From: G963662985 sp963662985
GTDB lineage: Bacteria > Chloroflexota > Anaerolineae > Anaerolineales > UBA11579
Length of the DNA: 64,000 bases
Reading direction: 5' to 3'
Assembly: GCA_963662985.1 (NCBI GenBank)
Contig: OY760067.1
Span: 62,001 to 126,000, forward strand
The translations under genes and the position numbers were made by a program. Every line of letters starts with the position of its first letter. Positions within the stretch are counted from its first letter, which is position 1. Shown here one piece after another: positions 7,609 through 16,169 of the stretch. The notes under the pieces are model-generated. The model searched no databases, was not told where the DNA came from, and saw only the letters and a program-made list of their open reading frames with translations.

Positions 7609-9348
7609 TTAATTTAAAGATTCTTGAATGGTGTAGAGTTTGTGGTAGATACCTTTTTGGGCGATGAGCTGCTCGTGGTTGCCGAGTTCGACAATGCCGG
7701 TGCCTTCGAGGACGGCGATGGTGTCTGCTTTGCGGACGGTGGAGAGGCGATGGGCGATGATGATGGTGGTTTTACCTAACATGAGCTTTTCGAGAGCTTG
7801 TTGGATGAGTTGTTCGGTTTCGGTGTCTACGGAACTGGTGGCTTCGTCTAAGATGAGGATGGGGGCATCTTTGAGGATGGCACGAGCGATGGAGATACGC
7901 TGTTTTTGACCACCGGAAAGTTTGACTCCACGTTCTCCAATGAGGGTGTCAAAGCCATTGGGCAAATCTTGGATGAAGTCGTAGGCGTAGGCGGCACGGG
8001 CGGCTTGGATGAGTTCTTCTTCTGTGGCGTCTGGTTTTCCGAAAAAGAGATTGTCACGGACGGTGCCATGGAAAAGAACGGTATCTTGTAAAACAAGACT
8101 AATCTGACGACGAAGAGTTTCTAACTCAATTTGGCGGATATCATTATTATCTAAGGTGATGGTGCCTGAGGAAACGTCGTAAAAGCGGGGAATAAGGCTA
8201 GCAAGAGTGGATTTTCCTACACCAGTGGGTCCGACCAAGGCGAGGATGGAATGGGCGGGGATGTCGAGATTGATATTTTCTAAAACAGGGATACCGTCAA
8301 TATAGGCAAAGTTTACGTTGTTAAGTTGGAGATGACCTTGTGGCTTTTGAGGTAGGAGGATGGGATTGGGGATGTTTTTGATTTCAGAGGTTTCTTTGAA
8401 AAGGGATTCGACACGATCAGCGCTAGCGAGGCTCTCTTGGAGCTGTTCCCAAGATTGGCTAAGGACACGGACAGGTTGGTAGAGCATTTCGAGGTAGAGG
8501 AAATAGGCGACAAGATCGGCTACGGGGAGTGTTTGGTGGAAAACGAGGATGCCGCCGAAATAGATGACGATGAGGGTGCCGATGGAGGAAACGAGTTCAA
8601 CAGTGGGATGGAAGATGGCCATGTATTTGAGAGCGTAGAGGAGGGAACTTTTGTAGTTGAGGACACCGCGGGTAACTCGATCATCTTCAATAGCTTCACG
8701 AGTGAAGGCTTTGATCTCACGGATGCCGGAAAGGTTATCATTGAGGATGGCGTTGACTTCTCCAAGGACTTCTTGACGTCTGCGAAAGGCAGGACGGACA
8801 TATTTGGAATAAAGACCCATGATGATAAAGATAATCGGTACGGGGATGAGGCTAAGGAGGGCGAGTTTGACGTTCATGAGCATGAGGACGGTGGTGACTG
8901 CGGCAAGGGTGAGGAGATTTACGATGACATCTGGGACGGCATGGGCGATGAGTGCTTCAAATTTTTCGGTATCGTTGACGATACGGGACATGAGCTGGCC
9001 GGTTTGTTTATCTTCGTAAAAACGGAGTGAGAGACGTTGGGCATGTTGATAAAGCATGATACGCGTATCCGCGACGACACCCCAACCAGCGAGATGGGCC
9101 ATATAACTACGGAGAAAGGCAAGAATAGCCCGGAGGAGGTAAATTACGAGGGCAAATAGGGTTAGTTTGGTGATTTTTTGGATAATGTCTTCAGGGAAGG
9201 GAGTGGTGGTGACAAGGCTGATGAGGGTTCGAATAATATAGGGACCGAGAAGTTGCACTCCGACTAGGAGGATCATACTAATGACGGTGGTGAGTAATTC
9301 TTTGGTATATTTTTTGGCAAAATGAAATAAATGTTGAAAAGTTCTCAT
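7609..9348 (-). CDS. ABC exporter, homodimer type (MsbA/Sav1866-like)
   Basis: Fused permease-ATPase half-transporter of 579 aa. Six helices lie in the N-terminal part. The C-terminal ATPase domain has Walker A GPTGVGKST, signature LSGGQKQR, Walker B ILILDEATS with an intact catalytic Glu, and an AHRLST H-loop. All ATP-site residues are canonical, unlike the pair at 971-4598, so a homodimer is expected. ATG 9348 is chosen; a longer reading from TTG 9411 adds 21 basic, non-conserved residues. Substrate is unknown; lipid or drug export is typical. Confidence 0.92.
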   Translation of the reverse strand: MRTFQHLFHFAKKYTKELLTTVISMILLVGVQLLGPYIIRTLISLVTTTPFPEDIIQKITKLTLFALVIYLLRAILAFLRSYMAHLAGWGVVADTRIMLYQHAQRLSLRFYEDKQTGQLMSRIVNDTEKFEALIAHAVPDVIVNLLTLAAVTTVLMLMNVKLALLSLIPVPIIFIIMGLYSKYVRPAFRRRQEVLGEVNAILNDNLSGIREIKAFTREAIEDDRVTRGVLNYKSSLLYALKYMAIFHPTVELVSSIGTLIVIYFGGILVFHQTLPVADLVAYFLYLEMLYQPVRVLSQSWEQLQESLASADRVESLFKETSEIKNIPNPILLPQKPQGHLQLNNVNFAYIDGIPVLENINLDIPAHSILALVGPTGVGKSTLASLIPRFYDVSSGTITLDNNDIRQIELETLRRQISLVLQDTVLFHGTVRDNLFFGKPDATEEELIQAARAAYAYDFIQDLPNGFDTLIGERGVKLSGGQKQRISIARAILKDAPILILDEATSSVDTETEQLIQQALEKLMLGKTTIIIAHRLSTVRKADTIAVLEGTGIVELGNHEQLIAQKGIYHKLYTIQESLN

Positions 9349-9438
9349 ATAAGTCCGCTTTCTACTTTTAATGGAAAGAGCAATGTTAATTACTATTCTA
9401 TTGTAATTCAAAATATGAATGTGAAAAGGTAGGGAGAA

Positions 9439-9921
9439 TTAGGAAATGATATCTGCGGTTTGGGCTTGGATTAAGTCAATAAGATCGAGCGGTGAGAGTT
9501 TGACTTGGAGACCTCTTTCTCCAGCGGAGAGAAAAATTTGATCGAATACTTGGCAGGTTTCATCAATGGCAAATTCAAATCCTTTGTTGAGGAGAGCAAG
9601 GGGGGAGATGCCACCGGTTTTGAGACCAGTGAGGCGTTCTGCTTCGTCATGTGTGGCAGGTTTGAGTTTTTTTTCGTTAAAGAGCTTGGCTAGCTTTTTG
9701 AGATCTACTGTGAAATTGGCTGGTACTATGGCAACGATGGGTTTACCTTTTTCGATGCGAGTGCAGACGATGGATTTAAAAACTTGTTCGGGTTCTACGT
9801 TGAGGAGATTGGCAACTTCGATGGCGGAAAGCTTTTCGTGTTGAAATTCATGTGTTTCAAAGGAAATATTTTTGGTGGAAAGGAAGCGAGTGACATTGTT
9901 GTTTTTTTCTGACAGGGTCAT
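9439..9921 (-). CDS. ybaK: Aminoacyl-tRNA deacylase, YbaK/EbsC family
   Basis: 160-aa trans-editing protein that removes mischarged amino acids, typically Cys-tRNA(Pro), in the cytoplasm. The catalytic lysine is K49 in QVFKSIV. The GGISPLAL loop and the SAGERGLQVKLSP segment are diagnostic of the family. It starts 1 nt after the uvrB stop codon (TAG-C-ATG), so it is translationally coupled to uvrB. Why an editing factor shares a transcript with uvrB is not explained by known function. Confidence 0.93.
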   Translation of the reverse strand: MTLSEKNNNVTRFLSTKNISFETHEFQHEKLSAIEVANLLNVEPEQVFKSIVCTRIEKGKPIVAIVPANFTVDLKKLAKLFNEKKLKPATHDEAERLTGLKTGGISPLALLNKGFEFAIDETCQVFDQIFLSAGERGLQVKLSPLDLIDLIQAQTADIIS

Positions 9922-9922
9922 G

Positions 9923-11965
9923 CTATTTGGTGATGTCCTTTCCGGTGATGGTTTTGAGGGTTTCCCAAGGGTTGAGATTTTGCAATTCGGCTAGATTTTT
10001 ACGTATTTCATAGATCTCGTCCCGGATGGCGGCCGCTTTTTCGAATTCGAGGTTGTCGGCGGCATCTTGCATGTTGGCTTCGAGATTTTTAATGATGATT
10101 TCAAGTTCGTTTTTATCAAGTGCTTTGGTGTTGTAATCTGGTTTGGGTTCTTTGATGGCGTAATCGACACCAGAGCCGAATTGATCGGTCATATCGCGGA
10201 TGGCTTTTATGATGCCGACGGGTTGGATGCCGTGAGATTTGTTGTAGTCGTCTTGTTTTTTGCGGCGACGATTGGTTTCACTAATCGCGTTGTGCATGGC
10301 ATCTGTAATTTTGTCGGCATACATGATGACTTTACCGTCCACGTTTCGTGCGGCACGTCCGATGGTTTGCACGAGGGCGGTCTCTGAACGGAGAAAACCT
10401 TGTTTATCTGCGTCTAGAATGGCGACTAAGGAGACTTCGGGGAGGTCGAGCCCTTCGCGGAGGAGGTTGATGCCAACGATGACGTCGAAAACGCCTTTGC
10501 GGAGATCACGGAGGATGCCGATGCGTTCGAGGGTATCGACTTCGGAATGAAGGTAATGGACTTTGACACCAAGCTCAAGGAGGTAGTTGGCGAGGTCTTC
10601 TGACATTTTTTTGGTTAGGGTGGTGACGAGGACCCGTTCATTTCGTTGGGCACGGAGCAAAATCTCTTTGTAGAGATCGTCGACTTGTCCTTCAATGGGA
10701 CGGACTTCGACTTGTGGATCGAGGAGACCTGTGGGACGAATGACTTGTTCGATGGGTTTGGGGCTACGTTCGAGTTCGTAGGGGCCGGGGGTAGCGGAGG
10801 TGTAGACGGTGTAGCCCTTGAGTTTTTCAAATTCTTCAAATTTAAGTGGACGATTGTCTAGGGCAGAAGGGAGGCGGAAGCCGTATTCTACAAGGGTGGT
10901 TTTGCGGGCGCGGTCGCCGTTATACATGCCGCGAATTTGAGGAATGGTCATGTGAGATTCATCGATAAAGAGGAGGTAGTCGTCGGGAAGGTAGTCAATG
11001 AGGGTCCAGGGAGGGGTGCCTTCATCACGGAGGTCGATGTGACGGGAATAGTTTTCTACACCAGAACAGAAACCAGTTTCTCGGAGCATTTCAAGATCGT
11101 AGCGGGTACGTTGTTCGATGCGTTGGGCTTCAAGGTACATTTCGTTTCGTTTGAAATAGGCAAGGCGATGTTCTAGTTCTTCTTCAATGCGGGTGATGGT
11201 TTCTTTGAGTTTTTCTTCTTCGGTGACGTAGTGTTTGGCGGGGTAGATGGAGATGGAATTGAGATTACGAACCACTTCACCAGAAACAAGATGGATTTCG
11301 GTTATCTTTTCTACTTCATCTCCAAAGAAGGAGACGCGGTAAGCGGTTTTGGATTGGTAAGCAGGGATGATGTCGAGGGTGTCGCCGTGAACTTTGAAGA
11401 TGCCGGGCTTGGTTTCGATGTCGTTACGTTGATAATGACTTTCAACTAGCTGGCGAAGCAAGGTGTTGCGACGAATGGTGTCACCGGCGTTCATATTGAC
11501 CACAAAACGACCGTAGGCGTTGGGGTCACCGAGACCGTAGATACAGGAAACAGAAGCGACGATGATGACATCTTTGCGGGACATGAGCGAGGTGGTGGCG
11601 GCAAGACGGAGACGTTCGATTTCTTCGTTGATGTCGGTTTCTTTTTCAATATAGAGGTCTTTGCGAGGAACGTAAGCTTCTGGTTGATAATAATCGTAAT
11701 AGGAGGTGAAATATTCAACTGCGTTGTCAGGGAAAAACTCCATAAATTCGGAATAGAGCTGGGCGACGAGAGTTTTGTTGTGAGCTATGATAAGGGTTGG
11801 TTTTTGAACTTGTTGAATGATGTTGGCCATAGTGAAGGTTTTGCCTGTGCCAGTGGCACCCAGCAAAACTTGATCACGATTGCCGTTTTTGATACCTTTG
11901 ACAAGATCGCGAATTGCGTCGGGCTGATCTCCGGTTGGTTTAAAGGGGGCTTTTAAGTTGAACAT
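9923..11965 (-). CDS. uvrB: Excinuclease ABC subunit B (UvrB)
   Basis: Damage-verifying helicase-like subunit of nucleotide excision repair, 680 aa. It has Walker A GATGTGKT (36-43), the beta-hairpin region YYDYYQPEAYVP (about 89-100), and helicase motifs DESH and QTIGRAAR. The C-terminal UVR domain (about 636-671) contacts UvrC. Length matches the family. ATG 11965 is preferred over TTG 11983, which would overlap the -10 box. No Shine-Dalgarno precedes the ATG; instead TATAAT ends 6 nt upstream. uvrA and uvrC are not in the window. Confidence 0.97.
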   Translation of the reverse strand: MFNLKAPFKPTGDQPDAIRDLVKGIKNGNRDQVLLGATGTGKTFTMANIIQQVQKPTLIIAHNKTLVAQLYSEFMEFFPDNAVEYFTSYYDYYQPEAYVPRKDLYIEKETDINEEIERLRLAATTSLMSRKDVIIVASVSCIYGLGDPNAYGRFVVNMNAGDTIRRNTLLRQLVESHYQRNDIETKPGIFKVHGDTLDIIPAYQSKTAYRVSFFGDEVEKITEIHLVSGEVVRNLNSISIYPAKHYVTEEEKLKETITRIEEELEHRLAYFKRNEMYLEAQRIEQRTRYDLEMLRETGFCSGVENYSRHIDLRDEGTPPWTLIDYLPDDYLLFIDESHMTIPQIRGMYNGDRARKTTLVEYGFRLPSALDNRPLKFEEFEKLKGYTVYTSATPGPYELERSPKPIEQVIRPTGLLDPQVEVRPIEGQVDDLYKEILLRAQRNERVLVTTLTKKMSEDLANYLLELGVKVHYLHSEVDTLERIGILRDLRKGVFDVIVGINLLREGLDLPEVSLVAILDADKQGFLRSETALVQTIGRAARNVDGKVIMYADKITDAMHNAISETNRRRKKQDDYNKSHGIQPVGIIKAIRDMTDQFGSGVDYAIKEPKPDYNTKALDKNELEIIIKNLEANMQDAADNLEFEKAAAIRDEIYEIRKNLAELQNLNPWETLKTITGKDITK

Positions 11966-11971
11966 AGATGA

Positions 11972-12000
11972 ATTATAGAACAAATGTATAATTTATGGAA
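11972..12000 (-). promoter_or_regulatory. Candidate leaderless promoter for uvrB-ybaK
   Basis: On the minus strand TATAAT (11977-11972) is preceded 17 nt upstream by TTCCAT and ends 6 nt before the uvrB ATG. The promoter overlaps the 3' end of the CPBP gene. Confidence 0.5.
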
Positions 12001-12796
12001 GAGGAATGAAGGAGAGAAGCTCAATTCCATAAATGTTTTGGATGAGTGCCATGGCATATAAGAGGAGGACAGAGATGGTGTTGTTGACGATGTGCATGCC
12101 AATGGAGAACCAAAGGGAGTGAGTTTTTTCGTAGGCGATGGCAAGGGCGATGCCCATGACAAATGATGTGGCAATAACACCGATGGAGTCGTAATGGCCG
12201 AGGCTGAAAATGAAGGAGCTGATGACGACACGCCACCCAAATGAAAAGTGATCAATTAGATTGGTGTGGATAAAACCACGGAAAAACATTTCTTCTCCAA
12301 TGGGAGCGAGGATGCCGATGCCTAAAAATGCAAGCAGAAAACTCAAGACTGAAATGTTTTCAGGCATGAGAATGGCAGAGCGCATTTCTAAGCCAGAAAA
12401 ATCCCCATGGATTGCTAATTCGACAACTACCCCAACTATGGAGCGGAGAGGCATGAGGGCGATGACGATGGCGGGAATCAGGAGAAGCCATTCCCACTTA
12501 GGCTTGAAATTAATAAGACCTACTGAGTTTAGAGATACTTTTTTGGGTAAAAAACTGAAGAGAAAAAAGAAGCCTGTGAAAACAAAAAAGTTTGCAGCAG
12601 TAGAAATTAAAATCAGTACTTCATAAGATTGATTTTCAAGGTCAAATATAAAATCAAGCAGATACCCAACAGCAAAGTAACTTGCAAAGCCAAGGGTGAT
12701 GAAGAGGATAAGCCAAAGAAGTTTGGTCTTTTTGAGAGTGTGAGGGATAGACTGAGGTTGTGTTTGTATTAAAGTGGTTTCGATTTGCTCGTTCAT
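11993..12796 (-). CDS. CPBP-family intramembrane metalloprotease (Abi-type)
   Basis: 267-aa polytopic membrane protein with the CPBP (Rce1-like) signature. EEMFFRG supplies E168/E169 and R173, and the further putative metal ligands are H201 (SLGHYDS) and H235/N239 (MHIVNN). Relatives process prenylated proteins, bacteriocins or signalling peptides; the substrate here is unknown. It lies 33 nt after azlD and may be cotranscribed with it. No convincing Shine-Dalgarno precedes ATG 12796. Confidence 0.88.
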   Translation of the reverse strand: MNEQIETTLIQTQPQSIPHTLKKTKLLWLILFITLGFASYFAVGYLLDFIFDLENQSYEVLILISTAANFFVFTGFFFLFSFLPKKVSLNSVGLINFKPKWEWLLLIPAIVIALMPLRSIVGVVVELAIHGDFSGLEMRSAILMPENISVLSFLLAFLGIGILAPIGEEMFFRGFIHTNLIDHFSFGWRVVISSFIFSLGHYDSIGVIATSFVMGIALAIAYEKTHSLWFSIGMHIVNNTISVLLLYAMALIQNIYGIELLSFIPLP

Positions 12797-12829
12797 TTTT
12801 TGGTGTTTTTTGAATTATTTTATAAAAAA

Positions 12830-13159
12830 TTAAAAATATTTTGATAAAAAGTACATAGAAAGTATACCAGCTAGAACGGTCCAATGGAGTTTTTTAGTAA
12901 GGAGAGCTACGATGGTGGTGAGAATGCCGGCGATGAGAGTGAGGTTTTGAAATGAGATGACCACTTGGTCTCCTTCAATGAGAAGAGTGGGAAAAAGCAA
13001 AGCGCCCAAAATGGCAACGGGTAAATATTCTAGGCATTCAAGAATAAATGGAGGCAGTTGGCGACGAGATAGGATGGTGACTGGTAGGAGACGCGGAAGG
13101 TAGGTGACGACCATCATGCCGAGAAAGAGTAAGATCATTTGAGTATTATTTATGGACAT
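12830..13159 (-). CDS. azlD: Branched-chain amino acid exporter small subunit AzlD
   Basis: 109-aa protein with about four membrane helices. LPRLLPVTIL near the N-terminus and the overall size fit AzlD/YgaH. It overlaps the 3' end of azlC by 14 nt, the usual azlCD arrangement, and AGGA lies 8 nt before its ATG. With AzlC it forms an exporter for branched-chain amino acids; exact specificity (Leu, Val, Ile, Met or analogues) is not visible. Confidence 0.9.
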   Translation of the reverse strand: MSINNTQMILLFLGMMVVTYLPRLLPVTILSRRQLPPFILECLEYLPVAILGALLFPTLLIEGDQVVISFQNLTLIAGILTTIVALLTKKLHWTVLAGILSMYFLSKYF

Positions 13160-13847
13160 ATTTGATTCCTACAATGGCAATACAGGCAATGAGAGAGGCT
13201 ACGATGACGTTCCAATTTGAAAGACCTAGTTGGAGGAGAATGACAGATAGGACTCCGGCAACAAAACAAATAAGAAGACTGGTGTTGTTTTTAATTAAAA
13301 GAGCGATGAGACCAATGAACATGGCAGGTAGGGCAAAATTGAGGCCGAATTTTTCATAATTGGGAACAAGGTCTCCAATGAGGACGCCTAGCATGGTGGA
13401 AAGAATCCAAGTGAGCTGTGATGTGGTGTGCAGACCAATCATATACCAACGGTTAAATTTTTCAGGTACGTTCTGGGCTGTGTTCATTCCGATTGAAAAA
13501 GATTCATCCGTGATGCCAAAGGAGAGGATGGCGAGGAAAGCTAGTTGTTCTTCTCTAAAATGGGGAGAATAAGCACTGCTCATGAGAAAATGGCGAAAGT
13601 TGACAAAAAAGGTAGTGACAATGATGGCGGCCATGCTCATTTGATTATTGATCATATCGATGGCGATAAATTGAGAGGAGCCAGCATAGACAATGGTGGA
13701 CATGAGCCCCATGAGCCAGGTAGTGAAGCCGATATTTTTGGCCATAATCCCTAATGTAAGACCGATGGGAATATATCCAAGGATGATAGGTAGGCTATCT
13801 TTGGCACCATTGATTATCGATTTGGATCTTGTTTCTGAGTTATACAT
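13146..13847 (-). CDS. azlC: Branched-chain amino acid exporter large subunit AzlC
   Basis: 233-aa membrane protein of the AzlC/YgaZ family. Conserved segments visible are YAGSSQF, NFRHFLMSS and FGITDESF. It is the first gene of azlC-azlD, with the CPBP gene possibly following in the same transcript. The ATG has no Shine-Dalgarno but sits 6 nt after a -10 box, which suggests a leaderless message. No Lrp-like regulator is adjacent. Confidence 0.93.
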   Translation of the reverse strand: MYNSETRSKSIINGAKDSLPIILGYIPIGLTLGIMAKNIGFTTWLMGLMSTIVYAGSSQFIAIDMINNQMSMAAIIVTTFFVNFRHFLMSSAYSPHFREEQLAFLAILSFGITDESFSIGMNTAQNVPEKFNRWYMIGLHTTSQLTWILSTMLGVLIGDLVPNYEKFGLNFALPAMFIGLIALLIKNNTSLLICFVAGVLSVILLQLGLSNWNVIVASLIACIAIVGIKYVHK

Positions 13848-13853
13848 TGGACT

Positions 13854-13882
13854 ATTTTACATGATTGCTTGCTATCGCGCAA
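13854..13882 (-). promoter_or_regulatory. Candidate leaderless promoter for azlC
   Basis: Minus strand: TTGCGC (13882-13877), 17-nt spacer, TAAAAT (13859-13854), then 6 nt to the ATG at 13847. The predicted transcript start coincides with the start codon. Confidence 0.6.
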
Positions 13883-14043
13883 TCAAATCCTCATTTGATT
13901 GGAAGATTTAATAAAAATGCGCATAGCCATATTATTAAAATATATTGTTTCATTTATTTTTTTCAATTAAAAAATATGGTTTTCTATCTCGATATCGTTC
14001 TTAATATCCTATTTAAATTGAAACTTAAAGTAACATGGTAAAG

Positions 14044-14072
14044 TTGATAAATATGAGAGAAACGTGTATAAT
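14044..14072 (+). promoter_or_regulatory. Promoter of secG
   Basis: TTGATA (14044-14049), 17-nt spacer and TATAAT (14067-14072). The leader is about 30 nt and carries AAAGGAG (14091-14097). Confidence 0.8.
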
Positions 14073-14109
14073 CGTTTTGTTTAAAGAATTAAAGGAGTGA
14101 ATTAAATAA

Positions 14110-14328
14110 ATGGAAAAATTTCTTGATATTGCATTAATCATTGTTTCAGTCTCCTTGATCGCAAGCGTTGTCCTTCAAAGTAAGGGTGCAGGCCTCGGTG
14201 GTTTGACAGGTGCTGACACAGGTGGTGTCTACTCTGCTCGCCGTGGTGTTGAAAAAACACTCTATCGAATTACTTTAGGGTTGAGCGTTGCTTTCTTCGT
14301 TTTGATTCTTGCAATTTTGCTTATTTAA
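14110..14328 (+). CDS. secG: Preprotein translocase subunit SecG
   Basis: 72-aa membrane protein, the small auxiliary subunit of the SecYEG channel. Two membrane helices flank the conserved LQSKGAGLGG loop. The RRGVEKTLYR segment before helix 2 resembles chloroflexotal and actinobacterial SecG. AAAGGAG lies about 12 nt upstream, which is rather distant. It is transcribed alone from its own promoter and followed by a probable terminator before the binding-protein gene. Confidence 0.94.
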   Translation: MEKFLDIALIIVSVSLIASVVLQSKGAGLGGLTGADTGGVYSARRGVEKTLYRITLGLSVAFFVLILAILLI

Positions 14329-14361
14329 TAAGTAAATTTGTATTTTCAAAAGAGATGACGT

Positions 14362-14402
14362 AAAAGGGTGTTTGGGTGATTTAACTCAGGCAGCCTTTTT
14401 TG
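14362..14402 (+). terminator. Probable terminator after secG
   Basis: AAAAGG(N)TGTTTGGGT pairs imperfectly with ACTCAGGCAGCCTTTT (one G-G mismatch, several G-U pairs) and ends in T6. Confidence 0.6.
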
Positions 14403-14429
14403 TCTATTAATTGAAAAGGTTAAAAAATT

Positions 14430-16106
14430 ATGAAAAAATTTCGAATACCGATTTTAATATCCATTGTTGCAATTATTGCAATTGGGGTTTTGTTGTTTTT
14501 ACAACGGAATAACCAAGCTAATCAGAATGATGGTGATGTGATTGTAAATGAGAATGGTGTTTACATTGAAGGATTGATTGGAAATGTTGAACGATTAAAT
14601 CCTGTGCTGTCTTATTATAGCGAAACTGACTCTGCAATTAATAAACTGGTTTATAGCTCTTTGTTCAAACAATCCTCTGAAGGATACCCTGTGGGCGATC
14701 TGGTGGAAAGCTGGGGCGTTTCTGTGGATGGTTTGGAATATAACTTCAAATTGCGTGAGGGAATCTTGTGGCACGATGGGGAACCTTTGACCACAAATGA
14801 TGTGATTTTTACTATTCAAACAATTATGGGGGCTGAATCGTTGGCTCCTGATGATATTAAAACCTTATGGAATTCTGTGGAAATCAAACAATTTGATCAA
14901 TATTCTTTTAAATTGACTTTACCCACTCCTTATGCTCCTTTTGTTGATTTTCTAAATTTTGGAATTATTCCTTACCATATTTATGGCTCAATGAGCTATG
15001 CACAAATGATGAATCAAGAATCCAATTTTGAACCTATTGGAAGTGGTCCTTATCAATTTGATAGTTTGTATTTGGAAGAAGGTGTGATTAAAGGGATTAA
15101 TTTAGTCGCAAATGAAAATTATTATTTAGGTGCACCTCATATCAAGAATTTCAATTTTCGACTTTATGATGATGAAGCTAAATTGGTGGAAGCTTATCAA
15201 AGTAATTTAATCAATGGCTTTTTAGCCACTAGTCCTGAGATTTTTGATGCAGCAAAAGATGATATCAATATGCATATGTATACTGAAATTTTGCCAGTTT
15301 TAAATTTGGCTGTGTTTAATTTGGATAATAGTGATGTGTTGTTTTTGCAAGATGCTGACATTCGTGAAGCGCTTTTGATGGCAGTCAATCGAGAATGGAT
15401 TGTGAATCAAATTTTAGGGAATCGCGCAATTATCGCCGATAGCCCGATCTTCCCGGATGTATGGGCGTATGTTTCTGATATGCTAGCTCATACTTATGAT
15501 CCGGAAGGTGCAATCAAAATCTTGCAAGAAAAAGAATATACTTATGCTACGACGGATGCGCTTGTTCGTTCAAATGGTGATATTACTATGGCGATGACTT
15601 TGCTTTATCCAGATGACTTGCCTGTTTATGAAGAAATTGCAACTTATTTACAAGATAGTTGGAATGATATAGGTGTTTCTGTGACGTTGGAAGCAATGGA
15701 CTTTAATGACATGGTGAATACAAAATTAACCACTAGGGATTTTGAAGCTGCTTTATTAGCTTATGATATGCGTGGATACCCTGACCCTGATCCTTATATG
15801 TTTTGGCATCAAACTCAAGCAAAGACAGGACAAAATTATTCTGTATGGAATAATCGTTTGGCAAGTGAATATTTGGAACAAGCACGAGTGAATACGGATA
15901 CTGATACACGCCGTGACCTTTACGAACGATTCCAAACCCATTTTGCCTATGAAGTACCTGCAATTTTGCTTTATTATCCAACTGTGTCTTACAATGTGAG
16001 TGTGAATATAAAAGGTGTACAGATTGGTTCTTTGTATGATTTGACAAATCGCTTTAATTATGTGAATGAATGGTACTTTGAAGATACAGAGGTTTTAGCT
16101 CCGTAG
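14430..16106 (+). CDS. Peptide/opine-type ABC substrate-binding protein (SBP family 5)
   Basis: 558-aa extracytoplasmic solute-binding protein of the DppA/OppA fold. A hydrophobic segment (about residues 6-24) serves as signal or membrane anchor; there is no lipobox cysteine. Family landmarks include LNPVLSYYS, SWGVSVDGLEYNFKLREGILWHDGEPLTTNDV and GSGPYQF. Dpp/Opp permease and ATPase genes are missing nearby, so it is an orphan binding protein that must use components encoded elsewhere. It follows secG on the same strand but behind a probable terminator. Confidence 0.9.
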   Translation: MKKFRIPILISIVAIIAIGVLLFLQRNNQANQNDGDVIVNENGVYIEGLIGNVERLNPVLSYYSETDSAINKLVYSSLFKQSSEGYPVGDLVESWGVSVDGLEYNFKLREGILWHDGEPLTTNDVIFTIQTIMGAESLAPDDIKTLWNSVEIKQFDQYSFKLTLPTPYAPFVDFLNFGIIPYHIYGSMSYAQMMNQESNFEPIGSGPYQFDSLYLEEGVIKGINLVANENYYLGAPHIKNFNFRLYDDEAKLVEAYQSNLINGFLATSPEIFDAAKDDINMHMYTEILPVLNLAVFNLDNSDVLFLQDADIREALLMAVNREWIVNQILGNRAIIADSPIFPDVWAYVSDMLAHTYDPEGAIKILQEKEYTYATTDALVRSNGDITMAMTLLYPDDLPVYEEIATYLQDSWNDIGVSVTLEAMDFNDMVNTKLTTRDFEAALLAYDMRGYPDPDPYMFWHQTQAKTGQNYSVWNNRLASEYLEQARVNTDTDTRRDLYERFQTHFAYEVPAILLYYPTVSYNVSVNIKGVQIGSLYDLTNRFNYVNEWYFEDTEVLAP

Positions 16107-16124
16107 AAAAAGTTAAATTGGATT

Positions 16125-16154
16125 AAAAAAGCGAGTGATTATCACTCGCTTTTT
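16125..16154. terminator. Bidirectional terminator between convergent genes
   Basis: GCGAGTGA/TCACTCGC with a 3-nt loop, flanked by A and T runs, serves both the binding-protein gene (+) and the lytic transglycosylase gene (-). Confidence 0.92.
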
Positions 16155-16169
16155 GTTTAATATGATTTG

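Noticed and set aside
8437..9030. 197-codon open frame on the plus strand opposite the ABC exporter gene
   Set aside because: It lies wholly antisense to a clear transporter gene, has low-complexity acidic composition and no ribosome site or family motif.
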